Positions 1 through 9,413 are shown, counted from the first letter of the stretch. The stretch is 64,000 nucleotides of DNA from Paenibacillus sp. NFR01 (GCF_900111565.1 NZ_FOIK01000002.1:186001-250000), one strand, 5' to 3'. Program-made: numbers and translations. The notes: generated by a model not told the origin, from the sequence alone.

Positions 1-1444
1 GGGAAAGATCCGGCTGATTGGAATATGGATACGTCTGCTGTAAATATTGCTGAAGCAGCGCGACTTTTCCATACGGAGTCTGTCCCTGTTCGGTAACCTG
101 CCGCGCCAGCTCCTTCACCCGCTCGGGAAAGCTGTTCGGCAGCTGGAGATACGCATCCAGATCAAGTCCGCCGTACAGCGTCTCGAATGTCTGCTTGCTG
201 AGCTCCTGCACGGGAACGACAGGAACCTGCGAAGTCACGGTATAGGACTGCGGATAAGGCCGCCCCCGGGTTGGATTCCAGACCAGTTCGCTGCTGTCGC
301 TCCGCCAGTACAGGCCGCCTTCGCTGTGGGGCTCGCCGTTAATCGTATCCACCGAAGATATCGCGTACCCGCCGAAAAACACGGGATAATCGCCGTTGCC
401 GAGGATTCGCACGGATTGCTTCAAGAGGCGAGTCTCGGTGTTCGGCGCGGCGGGAGCTTCGAGCGATTGTCCAACCGTCGTTTCGGCCAATTTGCCCCGC
501 GTGACGGTATCATCGTCGGTCCAGCCTTTGCCGGAATATACATTCCGCGTCTCTCCCCGCATATACGTCCGCAGGTCGGAGGTCACGGTCATCACCGGCG
601 TATAATCGAAGTTGAATCCGCCGCCGAGGTTGTCGTCGCTGGTACGGTACCCCGATAAGGCTCCCGTCCCGGCCGTGGAGGTCCCGCTGCCAGGCTCGAC
701 ATTTACGCTTTTGCCGCTGATGCGAAAGCCGGTGCCGGTCCCGTTCAAGTCCTGCCAAAACTCATAAGGGTCCGGCAGGGTTGGCCGTACCTTGGGCATA
801 TTGATGCCGGTTACAATGACCAGCGAGAAGATGATGGCGACGTTCATAATGACCTTCAGCGGATATTCGAGCAGTCGCGACCAGCCCCGCGGATAATTCA
901 GCTGAAAATTCCGCAAATGCCGGGTGACGAGCCAGCCCATCCCCGCAAACATAACCCAGGCGATTTCCTGCCATAATATATAAGGAGTAAATGAGTCCAG
1001 CGCCGCAAGCGCCGTAACGTTGCAGGCAACGAAAAGCAAAATCCGCGCTTTGGTCTTTACCCACCACGAAGCCGCCAGCAGCAGCGCGGCCGCCCCGAGC
1101 GCGAACAGCAGATATTCGCCCATTGCCGAAGCAAGCCCGGGCAGGCGGTCGCGCAGCGAAGTCAGCATCGGATCCGGCACGTAGGCACCGTAATGGATAA
1201 CGGAACGGTAGGTCAAATAGACTGCAACCGCTGCTTCCACGATCACACGGGCCGTCCAGGACAGCGGCAGCAGGATTTCAAGCACGGCGACCGCCGCAAG
1301 GGTCAGCAGCACGGCCGCCGTTGTCTCGTCCAGCCAAAACGGCTTGGTGTAGCTCACCCACTGAAGGGCGATAATCAGCAGCCACAGCAGGCTGAACGAG
1401 CGGTACCAGGACGATTTGAGCTTGCTCCACCAATTCGCAATCAT
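1..1444 (-). CDS. TgpA-like transglutaminase-domain membrane protein (3' end cut by window)
   Basis: Translating the minus strand from the ATG at 1444 gives about 481 residues open to the window edge. The first ~230 residues hold several hydrophobic segments (for example VAIIFSLVIVTGINMP). An extracytoplasmic stretch follows with GYRTSDDNLGGGFNFDY and VYSGKGWTDD, and the visible part ends in PERVKELARQVTEQG and TPYGKVALLQQYLQQTYPYS. This is the layout of TgpA (DUF3488 plus transglutaminase core) just before the catalytic Cys-His-Asp domain, which must lie outside the window. The start codon overlaps the stop of the DUF58 gene by 4 bp (ATGA), and MoxR precedes both. MoxR-DUF58-TgpA is a widely conserved operon. 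The role in envelope assembly is inferred from the family. Confidence 0.85.
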   Translation of the reverse strand, partial: MIANWWSKLKSSWYRSFSLLWLLIIALQWVSYTKPFWLDETTAAVLLTLAAVAVLEILLPLSWTARVIVEAAVAVYLTYRSVIHYGAYVPDPMLTSLRDRLPGLASAMGEYLLFALGAAALLLAASWWVKTKARILLFVACNVTALAALDSFTPYILWQEIAWVMFAGMGWLVTRHLRNFQLNYPRGWSRLLEYPLKVIMNVAIIFSLVIVTGINMPKVRPTLPDPYEFWQDLNGTGTGFRISGKSVNVEPGSGTSTAGTGALSGYRTSDDNLGGGFNFDYTPVMTVTSDLRTYMRGETRNVYSGKGWTDDDTVTRGKLAETTVGQSLEAPAAPNTETRLLKQSVRILGNGDYPVFFGGYAISSVDTINGEPHSEGGLYWRSDSSELVWNPTRGRPYPQSYTVTSQVPVVPVQELSKQTFETLYGGLDLDAYLQLPNSFPERVKELARQVTEQGQTPYGKVALLQQYLQQTYPYSNQPDLS

Positions 1445-2685
1445 GGGGCTTCACCTCCGAGAATGGCGGGAAGATCCTGCAGGGAACCGACGCTTGTTAC
1501 CGAAACGCCATGCGATCTCAGCACGTTCAGCCATTCGCCTTCGCGGCCTTTGGCCGAGTTGCCGCGCACGTGAATCTGGGAAGGCGTCATCCCTTCCGCT
1601 TCCGCCCAGCGCATGACATCCACCACAGGGCGACCGGTCTGCGGACTGATCAGCACAAGGTAGGCGCCTTTAGGGAACATCCGCCGGGCTTTTTCCAGCC
1701 TGGAGACAAGCGGTCCGCGTCCTTCGGCGTTGATATCGATCAGGTATTGGGTCATCCGCTGGCGCTCCGCCGCATTGTCCGCCGGCTGGAACACCTTCGT
1801 ATTTTTGTCGAGGCAGCACAGGCCGATACCGATTCGTTCGCGAATGCCGTATCCTAGCAGGGAAGCCGCAATGGATACCGCCAGCTCGAACTGGGCGGCT
1901 CCGCTGTACCCCAGCGAGCTGCCGTCCAGTACCACCATCGTCTTCGGCAGCGATTCATGCTCGAATTCCTTCGACTTCCAGTCCCCCGTCTTGGCAGTAG
2001 CATTCCAGTGGATCCGGGTCAACCGGTCGCCGTACACATAATCGCGGACTCCGTTGATCTGCGTGGTCTCCCGCCGGGAATGCAGCAGCGCAGCCTGCGG
2101 ACCGGCGATCCGTGCCCGGCGTTCGTACAGCTGCCATCTCGGAATGAAGACCGCCCGCGGCAGCACGCGAAACTGCCCTTCGGCCAGAAAGCTTCCGTTA
2201 TGCTCCACCAAGCCGAAAATATCCTCGCTGGCAATTTCCGTTTTCTCAAACGTATAACGTCCCCGCTCCAGCGGCGGCGTCTGAAAGATCAGCTCTCCCT
2301 TGCCCAAGCCGGGGATGATGCTCTCCTGAAAAATCCACGATTCGCCGTTATGGCGCTTCAGCAGCTCTTTGACGACCACATAAGGCAGCGGCAGAAAGCC
2401 GGGTATCGAAATCTCCAGCTTGACCCGCAGCGATCCGCCCGCATGCAGCAGTTCCGGCTTGTCTTGCTCCGCGAACAGGCTCCGTTTGCCTTTGGCCCGC
2501 TGTACGCCTCCGAGCCCGCCGATGATTAAATAAAGGAACAACACCGAGATCATAATAAACAGCATGAACGCGGATTTGCCGCCCTGGAACAGCAAGAAGA
2601 ACAGCGTAACCGCCCAGATGAATATTACCCCTGCAAATTTGCGAATCCGGATGCCGGCGGACGCCCTGAATCCCTGGCCGCCCAT
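1441..2685 (-). CDS. DUF58 domain membrane protein
   Basis: 414 residues. Two hydrophobic segments lie near the N-terminus (IFIWAVTLFFLLFQ and FMLFIMISVLFLYLII). A beta-rich central region is followed by the DUF58 signature around residues 200-250 (RDYVYGDRLTRIHWNATAK, then TGDWKSKEFE), and a von Willebrand factor A-like fold follows with MVVLDGSSLGY. DUF58 proteins work with MoxR AAA+ ATPases, usually as membrane-linked partners in envelope protein assembly. The start lies 1 bp after the moxR stop, and the stop overlaps the next start by 4 bp, so the three genes are translationally linked. Confidence 0.9.
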   Translation of the reverse strand: MGGQGFRASAGIRIRKFAGVIFIWAVTLFFLLFQGGKSAFMLFIMISVLFLYLIIGGLGGVQRAKGKRSLFAEQDKPELLHAGGSLRVKLEISIPGFLPLPYVVVKELLKRHNGESWIFQESIIPGLGKGELIFQTPPLERGRYTFEKTEIASEDIFGLVEHNGSFLAEGQFRVLPRAVFIPRWQLYERRARIAGPQAALLHSRRETTQINGVRDYVYGDRLTRIHWNATAKTGDWKSKEFEHESLPKTMVVLDGSSLGYSGAAQFELAVSIAASLLGYGIRERIGIGLCCLDKNTKVFQPADNAAERQRMTQYLIDINAEGRGPLVSRLEKARRMFPKGAYLVLISPQTGRPVVDVMRWAEAEGMTPSQIHVRGNSAKGREGEWLNVLRSHGVSVTSVGSLQDLPAILGGEAP

Positions 2686-2686
2686 G

Positions 2687-3643
2687 TTAATGCCTCACGG
2701 CAACAGGCACAGGCACGCCCTGAAGCAGCTTCTGCAGAAGCGACTCCACGCTGACGTTGTCCAGCCGCGATTCGGGACGCAGCAGAATGCGGTGGCTCAG
2801 CGTGTATGGAGCCAGCGTCTTGACGTCATCGGGAAGCACATAATCGCGCTCCTGGAGGAATGCATACGCTTTGCAGGCCATCATAAACGATAGCGAGGCC
2901 CGCGGGCTCGCGCCGAGCAGTACAAGCGGATGCTCCCGCGTCTGCCGCACGATCTCCAGCAAATAATTCAGCACGACCTCGCTGATATACACGGAGCGGA
3001 TCTCTTCCTGAATGGCGGCGATGGTCTCCATGCCGGTTACCGGCGTCAACTTGTCCACAGGCTGGCCCTCCTGATGGGTAAGCAGCAGGCTGCGTTCGGT
3101 ATCCTTGTCGGGATACCCGAGGCTGATCCGCAGCATAAAGCGGTCGAGCTGGGCTTCCGGCAGGGTGTACGTGCCTTCAAAATCAATCGGGTTCTGCGTT
3201 GCGCATAGCATAAACGGATGCGGCAGCGGATAGGTCTCGCCGTCTACGGTCACGTTCCGTTCCTCCATAACCTCCAGCAAAGCGGACTGGGTTTTGGTCG
3301 TCGCCCGGTTGATTTCGTCGGCCAGTAAAATGTTGGTCATCACCGGGCCCGGTCGGAAGTGGAACATTTCATCCCGCGGATGATACACCGACACACCGGT
3401 GATATCGCTCGGCAGGATGTCGGGATTACACTGAATCCGGCGGTATTCGCCGGACATGGACCGTGACAATGCCCGTATCAGCTGGGTTTTGCCCGTTCCC
3501 GGGACATCTTCGATCAGAACATGCCCTCCGGCGAGCAGGGCGGTGAGCAGCAGCTCTATTTCAAACTTTTTTCCAAGTATGCAAGATTCCAGATTGGTGC
3601 GTACTGCATTCATGATGTGCGTTGATTCTTGACGGACGGGCAT
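2687..3643 (-). CDS. MoxR family AAA+ ATPase
   Basis: 318 residues. Walker A is at about 47-54 (DVPGTGKT), Walker B near residue 110 (ILLADEINRA), and the sensor region reads MLCATQNPIDFEGTYTLPEA, all typical of MoxR. The C-terminal AAA lid follows (SPRASLSFMMACKAYAFLQ). The start is well set: AGGAGG lies 7 nt before the ATG. It is first of three genes with DUF58 and TgpA, where MoxR is thought to act as a chaperone-like remodeller. Family assignment is firm; the target is unknown. Confidence 0.93.
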   Translation of the reverse strand: MPVRQESTHIMNAVRTNLESCILGKKFEIELLLTALLAGGHVLIEDVPGTGKTQLIRALSRSMSGEYRRIQCNPDILPSDITGVSVYHPRDEMFHFRPGPVMTNILLADEINRATTKTQSALLEVMEERNVTVDGETYPLPHPFMLCATQNPIDFEGTYTLPEAQLDRFMLRISLGYPDKDTERSLLLTHQEGQPVDKLTPVTGMETIAAIQEEIRSVYISEVVLNYLLEIVRQTREHPLVLLGASPRASLSFMMACKAYAFLQERDYVLPDDVKTLAPYTLSHRILLRPESRLDNVSVESLLQKLLQGVPVPVAVRH

Positions 3644-3750
3644 ATGTTAACCTCCTATGTCAAAATAAGCAGTATTGCTTATATTTTACATGATTAGGGG
3701 GCCTAAAGTACATGTGACATATGAAAGGAAATTGGAGGGGCCGGCAAATG

Positions 3751-3780
3751 AAAAAAAAAGCCCCACAATATGGGGCTTTC
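3751..3780 (-). terminator. Rho-independent terminator of the spoVA operon
   Basis: A 9-bp stem (AAAGCCCCA / TGGGGCTTT) with a short loop. On the minus strand it is followed by nine T residues. It lies 50 bp past the spoVAE stop. Confidence 0.85.
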
Positions 3781-3830
3781 GCTTCTAAGCCTAATGAAAC
3801 CGACATAGGCGGGCTTTCGCCGGTCCGGGT

Positions 3831-4181
3831 TTACCCTTTCGGCCGGACGGCGAGCGCTGCCAGAAAGGAAAAGACGATTGCCGCAGAAATCCCGGCGCTG
3901 GTGACATCGAATATCCCGGTCACGACGCCGATCCATCCATCCCGCTCCAGTTCGGTCAGCGCCCCGTGGACCAGGGAATTGCCGAAGCTGGTAATCGGAA
4001 CGCTTGCCCCGGCGCCGGCAAACTTCACGAGCGGATCGTAAAGGCCAAAAGCATCCGCAGCCGCGCCAAGCACGACCAGCGTACTCATTGTATGTGCCGG
4101 CGTCAGCTTCAGCACATCGAACATCAATTGCCCGATGACGCAGATTGCGCCGCCCACCAGAAAAGCCCATAAATAAATCAT
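3831..4181 (-). CDS. spoVAE: Stage V sporulation protein AE (SpoVAEb-type)
   Basis: 116 residues and strongly hydrophobic, with about three to four membrane segments (LWAFLVGGAICVIGQLMF, ISAAIVFSFLAALAV). The conserved stretch GAGASVPITSFGNSLVHGA is diagnostic of the SpoVAC/SpoVAE family. SpoVA proteins sit in the inner spore membrane and move Ca-dipicolinate in during sporulation and out at germination. The start overlaps the spoVAD stop by 4 bp, so it is co-translated with it, and a strong terminator follows. Confidence 0.95.
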   Translation of the reverse strand: MIYLWAFLVGGAICVIGQLMFDVLKLTPAHTMSTLVVLGAAADAFGLYDPLVKFAGAGASVPITSFGNSLVHGALTELERDGWIGVVTGIFDVTSAGISAAIVFSFLAALAVRPKG

Positions 4182-5212
4182 GCTTCCTCACCTCCGCTCT
4201 CCAGCGAGACGGCATGCGCCACGCAAGGAATGCTCTCTCCCTGCTGGTAGGATAACGGAGAAAGAAGTGCGCCGGTGGCGACGACGAGCACGCGTTTCAG
4301 TTCGCCCCGCTTCATCCGTTTCAGAATGTGGCCGTAGGTCACCGTGGCCGAACACCCGCAGCCGCTTCCGCCGGCAATGACGTATTTCTGCTTTTCGAGA
4401 TCGTAGATCATCAGGCCGCAATCGCTGAATACCGTCTGCTCCATGGGAATGCCTTCCTCTGCGAGCAGTTTTTTGGCAATCGGCAGGCCAACCGATGCGA
4501 GGTCGCCGGTAACGATCAGGTCGTAATAGCCGGGAGACAAACCCGTGTCACGGAAATGCGCGGTCAGCGTATCCGCCGCAGCCGGAGCCATGGCCGCCCC
4601 CATGTTGAACGGATCGGTCAACCCAAGGTCCATTACTTTGCCGATGGTCGCGGTGGTTACATGGATGCGGCCGGACTGGCCGTCATCCTTGCCGACAATG
4701 GCACAGCCCGAGCCCGTGATGGTGTATTGGGCAGTCGGTGGCTTTTGCGAGCCGTATTCCGTCGGATAGCGGAACTGCTTCTCCACGGTGCAGTTATGGC
4801 TGGACGTGCCGGCAAGCGCATAATTCGCACCGCCGGAATCGACGATCATCGAGGCGATTGCCAGGCTCTCCATCGAGGTGGAGCAGGCACCGAACACCCC
4901 CAGATATGGTACGCCGAGCTTGCGGGCCGCGAATGAGCTGCTGATAATCTGGTTCATCAGATCGCCGCCGACGAAAAACTCCAGCTGCTGCTCCTGGATT
5001 TCGGCGTTGATCAGCGCCAGCTTGGCCGCTTTTTCGAACAGGGCGCGCTCCGCCTTCTCCCAGGTTTTTTCGCCCATCTCCAGGGAGTCGTAAATAAAGT
5101 CAAAATAGGAGGCCAAGGGACCTTCACCTTCCTCCGGACCCACAACGGAAGAGGCGCCGACGATAACCGGCCGGGTGGTGAACTGCCAGGTTTGGCTGCC
5201 GAGTTGTTTCAT
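4178..5212 (-). CDS. spoVAD: Stage V sporulation protein AD
   Basis: 344 residues, normal for the family. Motifs include GVFGACSTSMESLAIA (thiolase-like nucleophile-elbow region), AGTSSHNCTVEKQFRYP and GSGCGCSATVTYGHILKRM. SpoVAD is the soluble thiolase-fold subunit of the SpoVA channel that binds dipicolinic acid. It lies between spoVAC (3 bp gap) and spoVAE (4 bp overlap). The ribosome site GGGAGG lies inside the end of spoVAC. Confidence 0.96.
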   Translation of the reverse strand: MKQLGSQTWQFTTRPVIVGASSVVGPEEGEGPLASYFDFIYDSLEMGEKTWEKAERALFEKAAKLALINAEIQEQQLEFFVGGDLMNQIISSSFAARKLGVPYLGVFGACSTSMESLAIASMIVDSGGANYALAGTSSHNCTVEKQFRYPTEYGSQKPPTAQYTITGSGCAIVGKDDGQSGRIHVTTATIGKVMDLGLTDPFNMGAAMAPAAADTLTAHFRDTGLSPGYYDLIVTGDLASVGLPIAKKLLAEEGIPMEQTVFSDCGLMIYDLEKQKYVIAGGSGCGCSATVTYGHILKRMKRGELKRVLVVATGALLSPLSYQQGESIPCVAHAVSLESGGEEA

Positions 5213-5215
5213 CGT

Positions 5216-5713
5216 TTAATGCGCACCTCCCCAGCCCATAACGGCGTAAACGACGCCGACGACAAACGCGGCCACCACGCCGAATACGATGACCGATCCG
5301 GCCAGCTTGAACATGTTCGCCCCTACGCCGAGCACCAGGCCTTCGGAGCGGTGCTCCAGCGCCGCCGAGCACATGCTGTTCGCAAACCCGGTGACGGGAA
5401 CCGCCGTTCCGGCACCGCACCACTGGGCGATTTTGTCGTATACCCCGAAGCAGGTGAGAATGACGGAGAGCAGAATGAGCACGGCGACGGTCGGACTCGC
5501 CGCTTCCCTGGCGTTCATATCGAAGATCGCCATAAACGCCTCCTGGATGCCCTGTCCAAGGACGCAGATCAATCCGCCCGAGAGAAAGGCGCGGATACAG
5601 TTTTTAAAGACCGGCCGGGTCGGCACATACGGCTTGGACAATGTTTCGTAATCCTTGGGGGTCATGGTGTCAAGCCGGAGCTTGACACCCGATTGTTTGG
5701 TTTTTGCCGGCAA
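5216..5713 (-). CDS. spoVAC: Stage V sporulation protein AC
   Basis: 165 residues from a TTG start. A frame start at 5722 (GTG) falls inside the Shine-Dalgarno sequence AGGAGGTG and so cannot be the usual start. The TTG at 5713 is 8 nt from AGGAGG and gives MPAKTKQSGVKLRLDTM. Several membrane segments are present, plus the conserved GAGTAVPVTGFANSMCSAAL, which parallels SpoVAE. SpoVAC is a membrane subunit of the spore Ca-DPA channel and was reported to be mechanosensitive in B. subtilis. It is the first of the three spoVA genes here; spoVAA, AB and AF are not in the window. Confidence 0.93.
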   Translation of the reverse strand: MPAKTKQSGVKLRLDTMTPKDYETLSKPYVPTRPVFKNCIRAFLSGGLICVLGQGIQEAFMAIFDMNAREAASPTVAVLILLSVILTCFGVYDKIAQWCGAGTAVPVTGFANSMCSAALEHRSEGLVLGVGANMFKLAGSVIVFGVVAAFVVGVVYAVMGWGGAH

Positions 5714-5784
5714 AAAGGACACCTCCTGGTGTAGAAGTTATTCCATATTGTTCGCCGTATACAGCTCCGTTATGTCCCACCTGC

Positions 5785-5961
5785 TCAGGTAAAATACAGC
5801 AGCACAACCACCAGCAAAATAAACAAAATGAGAATCAGCACCGCTTCGCGCTCCGGAATGCCCCGGAGCCTCCGCATGTGAGCTCCCAAACCGTGGATCT
5901 TCGCCTGCGGCGCGGTCTCCCCCAGGAGCGACTCGGCCGCGCTCCCCGCCACTCGCATCAT
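5785..5961 (-). CDS. Small single-span membrane protein (YjcZ-like tail), 58 aa
   Basis: A 58-residue reading frame from ATGATG, preceded by AAAGGAAG. The C-terminus is one strong hydrophobic span (AVLILILFILLVVVLLYFT), which resembles the VLIVVLFILLVIV core of YjcZ/YtaF-size sporulation peptides. The N-terminal half is polar. A shorter start at the internal ATG (5874, after GGGAG) would leave a ~29-residue peptide very close to the YjcZ size. It is co-directional with spoVAC and 71 bp upstream of it, so co-expression in the forespore is plausible. Assignment is tentative because the frame is short. Confidence 0.45.
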   Translation of the reverse strand: MMRVAGSAAESLLGETAPQAKIHGLGAHMRRLRGIPEREAVLILILFILLVVVLLYFT

Positions 5962-6193
5962 GCTCGCTTCCTTTCCGGCCCTTGCCTGCGGAGCCTCACC
6001 GTATCTTATTCGCGGACGCCCTGCCAGGTGTAAGGGAGAGGCTCGCTGAGTTTACCCGGAGCCCTGCTTTTCGTTACTCCAGCCTCCCCGCGGCAGTTCG
6101 CTCCGGAGTAGCACGCTGCCATAAGACATGGACAAATCCGGAAGCAATGTTCATACTGGTAAATGGTAAAATTGCAAAGGAGCGATTACACTC

Positions 6194-7267
6194 ATGAAAC
6201 AAGAAACACTTGATCTGTTCAAAACGCTGACGGAATTTCCTGCGGCGCCGGGCTTCGAACGCGAGCTCCGGGCGTACGTGAAGGACGCGATGTCTCCCTA
6301 TACGTCCGAGTTCGTGCAAGACCGCCTCGGCAGCCTGTTCGGCGTGCTGCGCGGCGAAGAGAACGGCCCTAAAATCATGGTAGCCGGCCACTTCGACGAA
6401 GTGGGCTTTATGGTGACGGGCATTACCGACAACGGGATGCTTCGCTTCCAGCCCCTCGGCGGCTGGCTGGCTTCCGCAGTCTCCTCGCAGCGTCTGCAGG
6501 TAATTACGCCGGCGGGTCCGCTGGACGGCGTCGTCGGCAGCACACCGATCCACCTCCTGAGCGACGAAGAGCGCAAGCAGCCCGGCGACATCCGCAAGAT
6601 GTACCTGGACATCGGCGCGGACAGCCGTGAAGAAGCGATGAACGCAGGAGTCAAAATCGGCCAGCAAATCGTACCGGTCTGCCCGTTCACCCCGCTGGTG
6701 AATCCGAAGAAGATTATGGCCAAAGCCTGGGACAACCGCTACGGCGTAGGCTTGGCAATTGAGCTGGTGAAGGCGCTGCATGGCAAAAAGCTGCCGAACA
6801 CCGTGTTCGCCGGCGCAAACGTCCAGGAAGAAGTGGGATTGCGCGGCGCGCGTACGGCAGCAAACCTGATCGCTCCGGACATCTTCTTCGCGCTGGATGC
6901 CAGCGCGGCGGCCGACATGACCGGCGACCGCCAGGCCTTCGGCCAGCTCGGCGGCGGCGCGCTGCTGCGCATCCTGGACCCGACGATGATTACGCACCGC
7001 GGACTTGTCGAGTACGTTCAGGATACGGCGGATACCCACAAGATTAAATACCAGTATTTCGTATCCCAGGGCGGAACCGACGCCGGACAAGTTCACCTGA
7101 GCGGCATCGGCGTACCGTCCACAGTCATCGGCATCTGCTCGCGGTATATTCATACCGCTTCGTCGATCGTCCATACCGACGACATCGATGCAGCCAAGGA
7201 GCTGCTCGTGAAGCTAGTGGAAGGCCTCGACCGCACGACGCTGCAGACCATTCTCGAACATAGCTAA
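6194..7267 (+). CDS. M42 family metallopeptidase (glutamyl aminopeptidase / endoglucanase-like)
   Basis: 357 residues, full length for family M42 (PepA, FrvX, YsdC). Predicted two-zinc ligands are all present: H66 and D68 in AGHFDEVG, D180 in AWDNRYG, E212/E213 in [10 protein letters not shown] (general base and ligand), D235 in ALDAS and H320 in YIHT. These are cytosolic, usually dodecameric aminopeptidases for short peptides; some relatives are misannotated as endoglucanases. AAAGGAG lies 11 nt before the ATG. It is monocistronic, with its own terminator. Confidence 0.92.
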   Translation: MKQETLDLFKTLTEFPAAPGFERELRAYVKDAMSPYTSEFVQDRLGSLFGVLRGEENGPKIMVAGHFDEVGFMVTGITDNGMLRFQPLGGWLASAVSSQRLQVITPAGPLDGVVGSTPIHLLSDEERKQPGDIRKMYLDIGADSREEAMNAGVKIGQQIVPVCPFTPLVNPKKIMAKAWDNRYGVGLAIELVKALHGKKLPNTVFAGANVQEEVGLRGARTAANLIAPDIFFALDASAAADMTGDRQAFGQLGGGALLRILDPTMITHRGLVEYVQDTADTHKIKYQYFVSQGGTDAGQVHLSGIGVPSTVIGICSRYIHTASSIVHTDDIDAAKELLVKLVEGLDRTTLQTILEHS

Positions 7268-7278
7268 GAAAACAAGCA

Positions 7279-7325
7279 AAAGGGCTTTCCGCGCCAAGCG
7301 TTTGGCGGCGGGAAGCCCTTTTTTG
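7279..7325 (+). terminator. Rho-independent terminator after the M42 peptidase
   Basis: An AGGGCTTTCC / GGAAGCCCT stem with a nested GCC/GGC pairing, followed by TTTTTT. It also faces the end of the ABC permease gene and may work in both directions. Confidence 0.85.
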
Positions 7326-7356
7326 GATAACATAAATATAGTAAGCAAACCGTCCA

Positions 7357-8430
7357 TCAGTTACGGGAGCGCACTTCCTGACGCATGAACAGATAATACG
7401 ACAGCCCGAAACACAGCACGGTTGCGGCCAGCAGCCCGGTAAGCTGCGGCACGATCAGCAGCACGCTTTGTCCAAGCGGCAGCGGCGCGGAGATCGCGCC
7501 GACCAGCTGGTCCATCGTCATCGGACCGAGCGAGCGCACGCCCGGCGTCAGCATTGTCGTAATCGTCTCCGAGAAGAGTTCGGTCGGCGAGATCCGGTTC
7601 AGCCCCAGAATGAAGTGGATATGCCGCAGCTGCTCGGCGACCGTCGCCGTCTCCGGAACCGCCGTGGCGCTGTCGATCAGGCTGATGATCATTCCATAAA
7701 ACAATGTAAGAAACAACCACGCGGCAATGCCGGACAGCGCCGACGTCGCCGCCTGACGGAAGCGGATCGAGAACAGGATCGACAGATTCAGCCAAAAGCC
7801 GATGTACACCGTTGCGATCATCAGAAAAATCAGAATCCGCCAAAATTCCTCCGGCGTCGGCGGATAGCCGATCGTCAGGAGGCCGAGTCCCGTCACCAGA
7901 AAACCAAGCGAGAAAACAACGACGGCGATGAGCAGCAGCGAAGCGGTAAACTTCGCTTTCAGGAAATCGTCCCGGTAAATCGGCTGGGATAACAGGCGGC
8001 CGAGGGTTCCTTTATTGCGCTCTGAATTAACGGCGTCAAAGCCGAGCGAAATGCCGATCAATGGGCCGAGCCAGGACAAAAAGGTGGTGAAGGTCGGGAT
8101 GGACAGGGTGCTGCTGGACAAGGTGAACATTTTGAGGAACAAAAAGGTCGCGCTGCCCTGGCTATCCGTCCCGCCGGCCTGAATCGAACGGATCGCCGAA
8201 TACACCGAGCCGATGCAGGCCAGTACGACGATGCCGATCAGAATCGTAAACCGCCAGCTGCGGATATGGTCGCCCATTTCCTTCTGCACCATGACCCAGA
8301 AGGCTGAGCCGCCGCCCTTCTCGCGCTCCTCGCGCGCGGCTGCCGGCGACCGGCCGCTAAGGAGCAGACTGCGCAGCCGGCTTACCCCACCGGCAAACAG
8401 CGCGCCGCCTTGTGCTTTTACGGACATCAT
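7357..8430 (-). CDS. ABC-2 family transporter permease
   Basis: 357 residues. A long basic cytosolic N-terminus is followed by the conserved entry EMGDHIRSWRFTILIGIVVL and about six membrane spans, including FGLSYYLFMRQEVRSRN at the end. The stretch GFDAVNSERNKGTLGRLLSQ matches the loop of ABC2_membrane_2/NosY-type permeases. ATGATG overlaps the ATPase stop by 4 bp and follows GGGAGGAAGG. It is the last gene of a three-gene operon (NEW3 protein, ATPase, permease). The substrate is unknown; with a NEW3-domain partner an envelope or export role is likely. Confidence 0.88.
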   Translation of the reverse strand: MMSVKAQGGALFAGGVSRLRSLLLSGRSPAAAREEREKGGGSAFWVMVQKEMGDHIRSWRFTILIGIVVLACIGSVYSAIRSIQAGGTDSQGSATFLFLKMFTLSSSTLSIPTFTTFLSWLGPLIGISLGFDAVNSERNKGTLGRLLSQPIYRDDFLKAKFTASLLLIAVVVFSLGFLVTGLGLLTIGYPPTPEEFWRILIFLMIATVYIGFWLNLSILFSIRFRQAATSALSGIAAWLFLTLFYGMIISLIDSATAVPETATVAEQLRHIHFILGLNRISPTELFSETITTMLTPGVRSLGPMTMDQLVGAISAPLPLGQSVLLIVPQLTGLLAATVLCFGLSYYLFMRQEVRSRN

Positions 8431-9413
8431 CCTTCCTCCCTCTTCTCGAAATAACGGTGGTAAATATCATCCAGCCCGAATTCCTTACGCCGGATGTAAT
8501 GCAGCTCCGCCCCGTTCCGGATGACCTCAGCCGCAATGGCCGAGGTCACATCCCGGTCGCAGCGCAGCGTAACCAGTGTGGTACCGACGGCCGTATCATC
8601 GCTTTTCCAGACTTCCGCGGATAATGCACGCACACCGTCGAGCCCGCGCAAGCGGTCAGCCAGCTCGTCGGTCCAGGGCCGGACCGCCAACTCCACATCG
8701 ACGCTGACTTCCTGGTTCAGCTCGCGGGACAGGGTCGCGAGATCGCCGCAAGCGATCAGACGGCCTTTGACGAACAGTCCGACCCGGTCGCAGATCTGCT
8801 GGACCTGCTGCAGCTGGTGCGAGGACAGCAGCACCGTAATGCCTTCGTTGCGGCTGAGATCCGAGATCAGCGCCAGCAATTCCCGTACCCCTTCCGGGTC
8901 AATCCCGAGCGTCGGCTCGTCGAGAATGATCACCTCCGGATTCTTGATCAGCACATCGGCCAGGCCGAGACGCTGGCGCATCCCGCGGGAGTAAGTGCCG
9001 ACCTTGGCCCGCGCGCTGGAGGCAAGCCCTACCTTCTCCAGCAGCGCCTTGGCCCGCAGCGTGGCAGCCTCCCGGCCGATGCCGTTCAACCGGGCGGTAT
9101 AAACCAGATTGTCCAGCCCGGTGCGATCCTCGTAAAAGCCGAGATCATCCGGCATATAGCCCACGCGCCGCTTCACCTGCAGCGCCGAACGCGCCGGATC
9201 GAAGCCGCAGATACGGGCTTCGCCCTCCGTCCGTTCCGTCAGCCCCAGCATCATCAGAATCGTCGTCGTTTTGCCGGCGCCGTTCGGTCCAAGCAGCCCG
9301 AACACTTCTCCCTTGCGCAGCGTCAGGCTGAGGCCGTCGACGGCAGTGAAATCGCCATACCGCTTCGTCAGTTCGTTCAGTTCAATGACAACCGTGTCTT
9401 CCATAAGCTTCAC
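8427..9413 (-). CDS. ABC transporter ATP-binding protein
   Basis: 328 residues. Walker A is GLLGPNGAGKTTT, the signature is YSRGMRQRLGLADVL, Walker B is VIILDEPTLGIDPEG, and the H-loop is in LLSSHQLQQVQQ. A C-terminal ~90-residue extension is typical of ABC-2 exporters of the CcmA/NatA type. The frame opens with GTG at 9413, overlapping the upstream stop; an in-frame ATG at 9404 is an alternative start. It pairs with the permease and the NEW3 protein. Confidence 0.93.
   Translation of the reverse strand: MKLMEDTVVIELNELTKRYGDFTAVDGLSLTLRKGEVFGLLGPNGAGKTTTILMMLGLTERTEGEARICGFDPARSALQVKRRVGYMPDDLGFYEDRTGLDNLVYTARLNGIGREAATLRAKALLEKVGLASSARAKVGTYSRGMRQRLGLADVLIKNPEVIILDEPTLGIDPEGVRELLALISDLSRNEGITVLLSSHQLQQVQQICDRVGLFVKGRLIACGDLATLSRELNQEVSVDVELAVRPWTDELADRLRGLDGVRALSAEVWKSDDTAVGTTLVTLRCDRDVTSAIAAEVIRNGAELHYIRRKEFGLDDIYHRYFEKREEG

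Noticed and set aside
1..658. 203-codon plus-strand frame at the window start
   Set aside because: The minus strand here reads as a clear TgpA protein throughout.
5982..6197. 71-codon plus-strand frame before the M42 peptidase
   Set aside because: No ribosome site, no likeness, and it overlaps the next gene's start.
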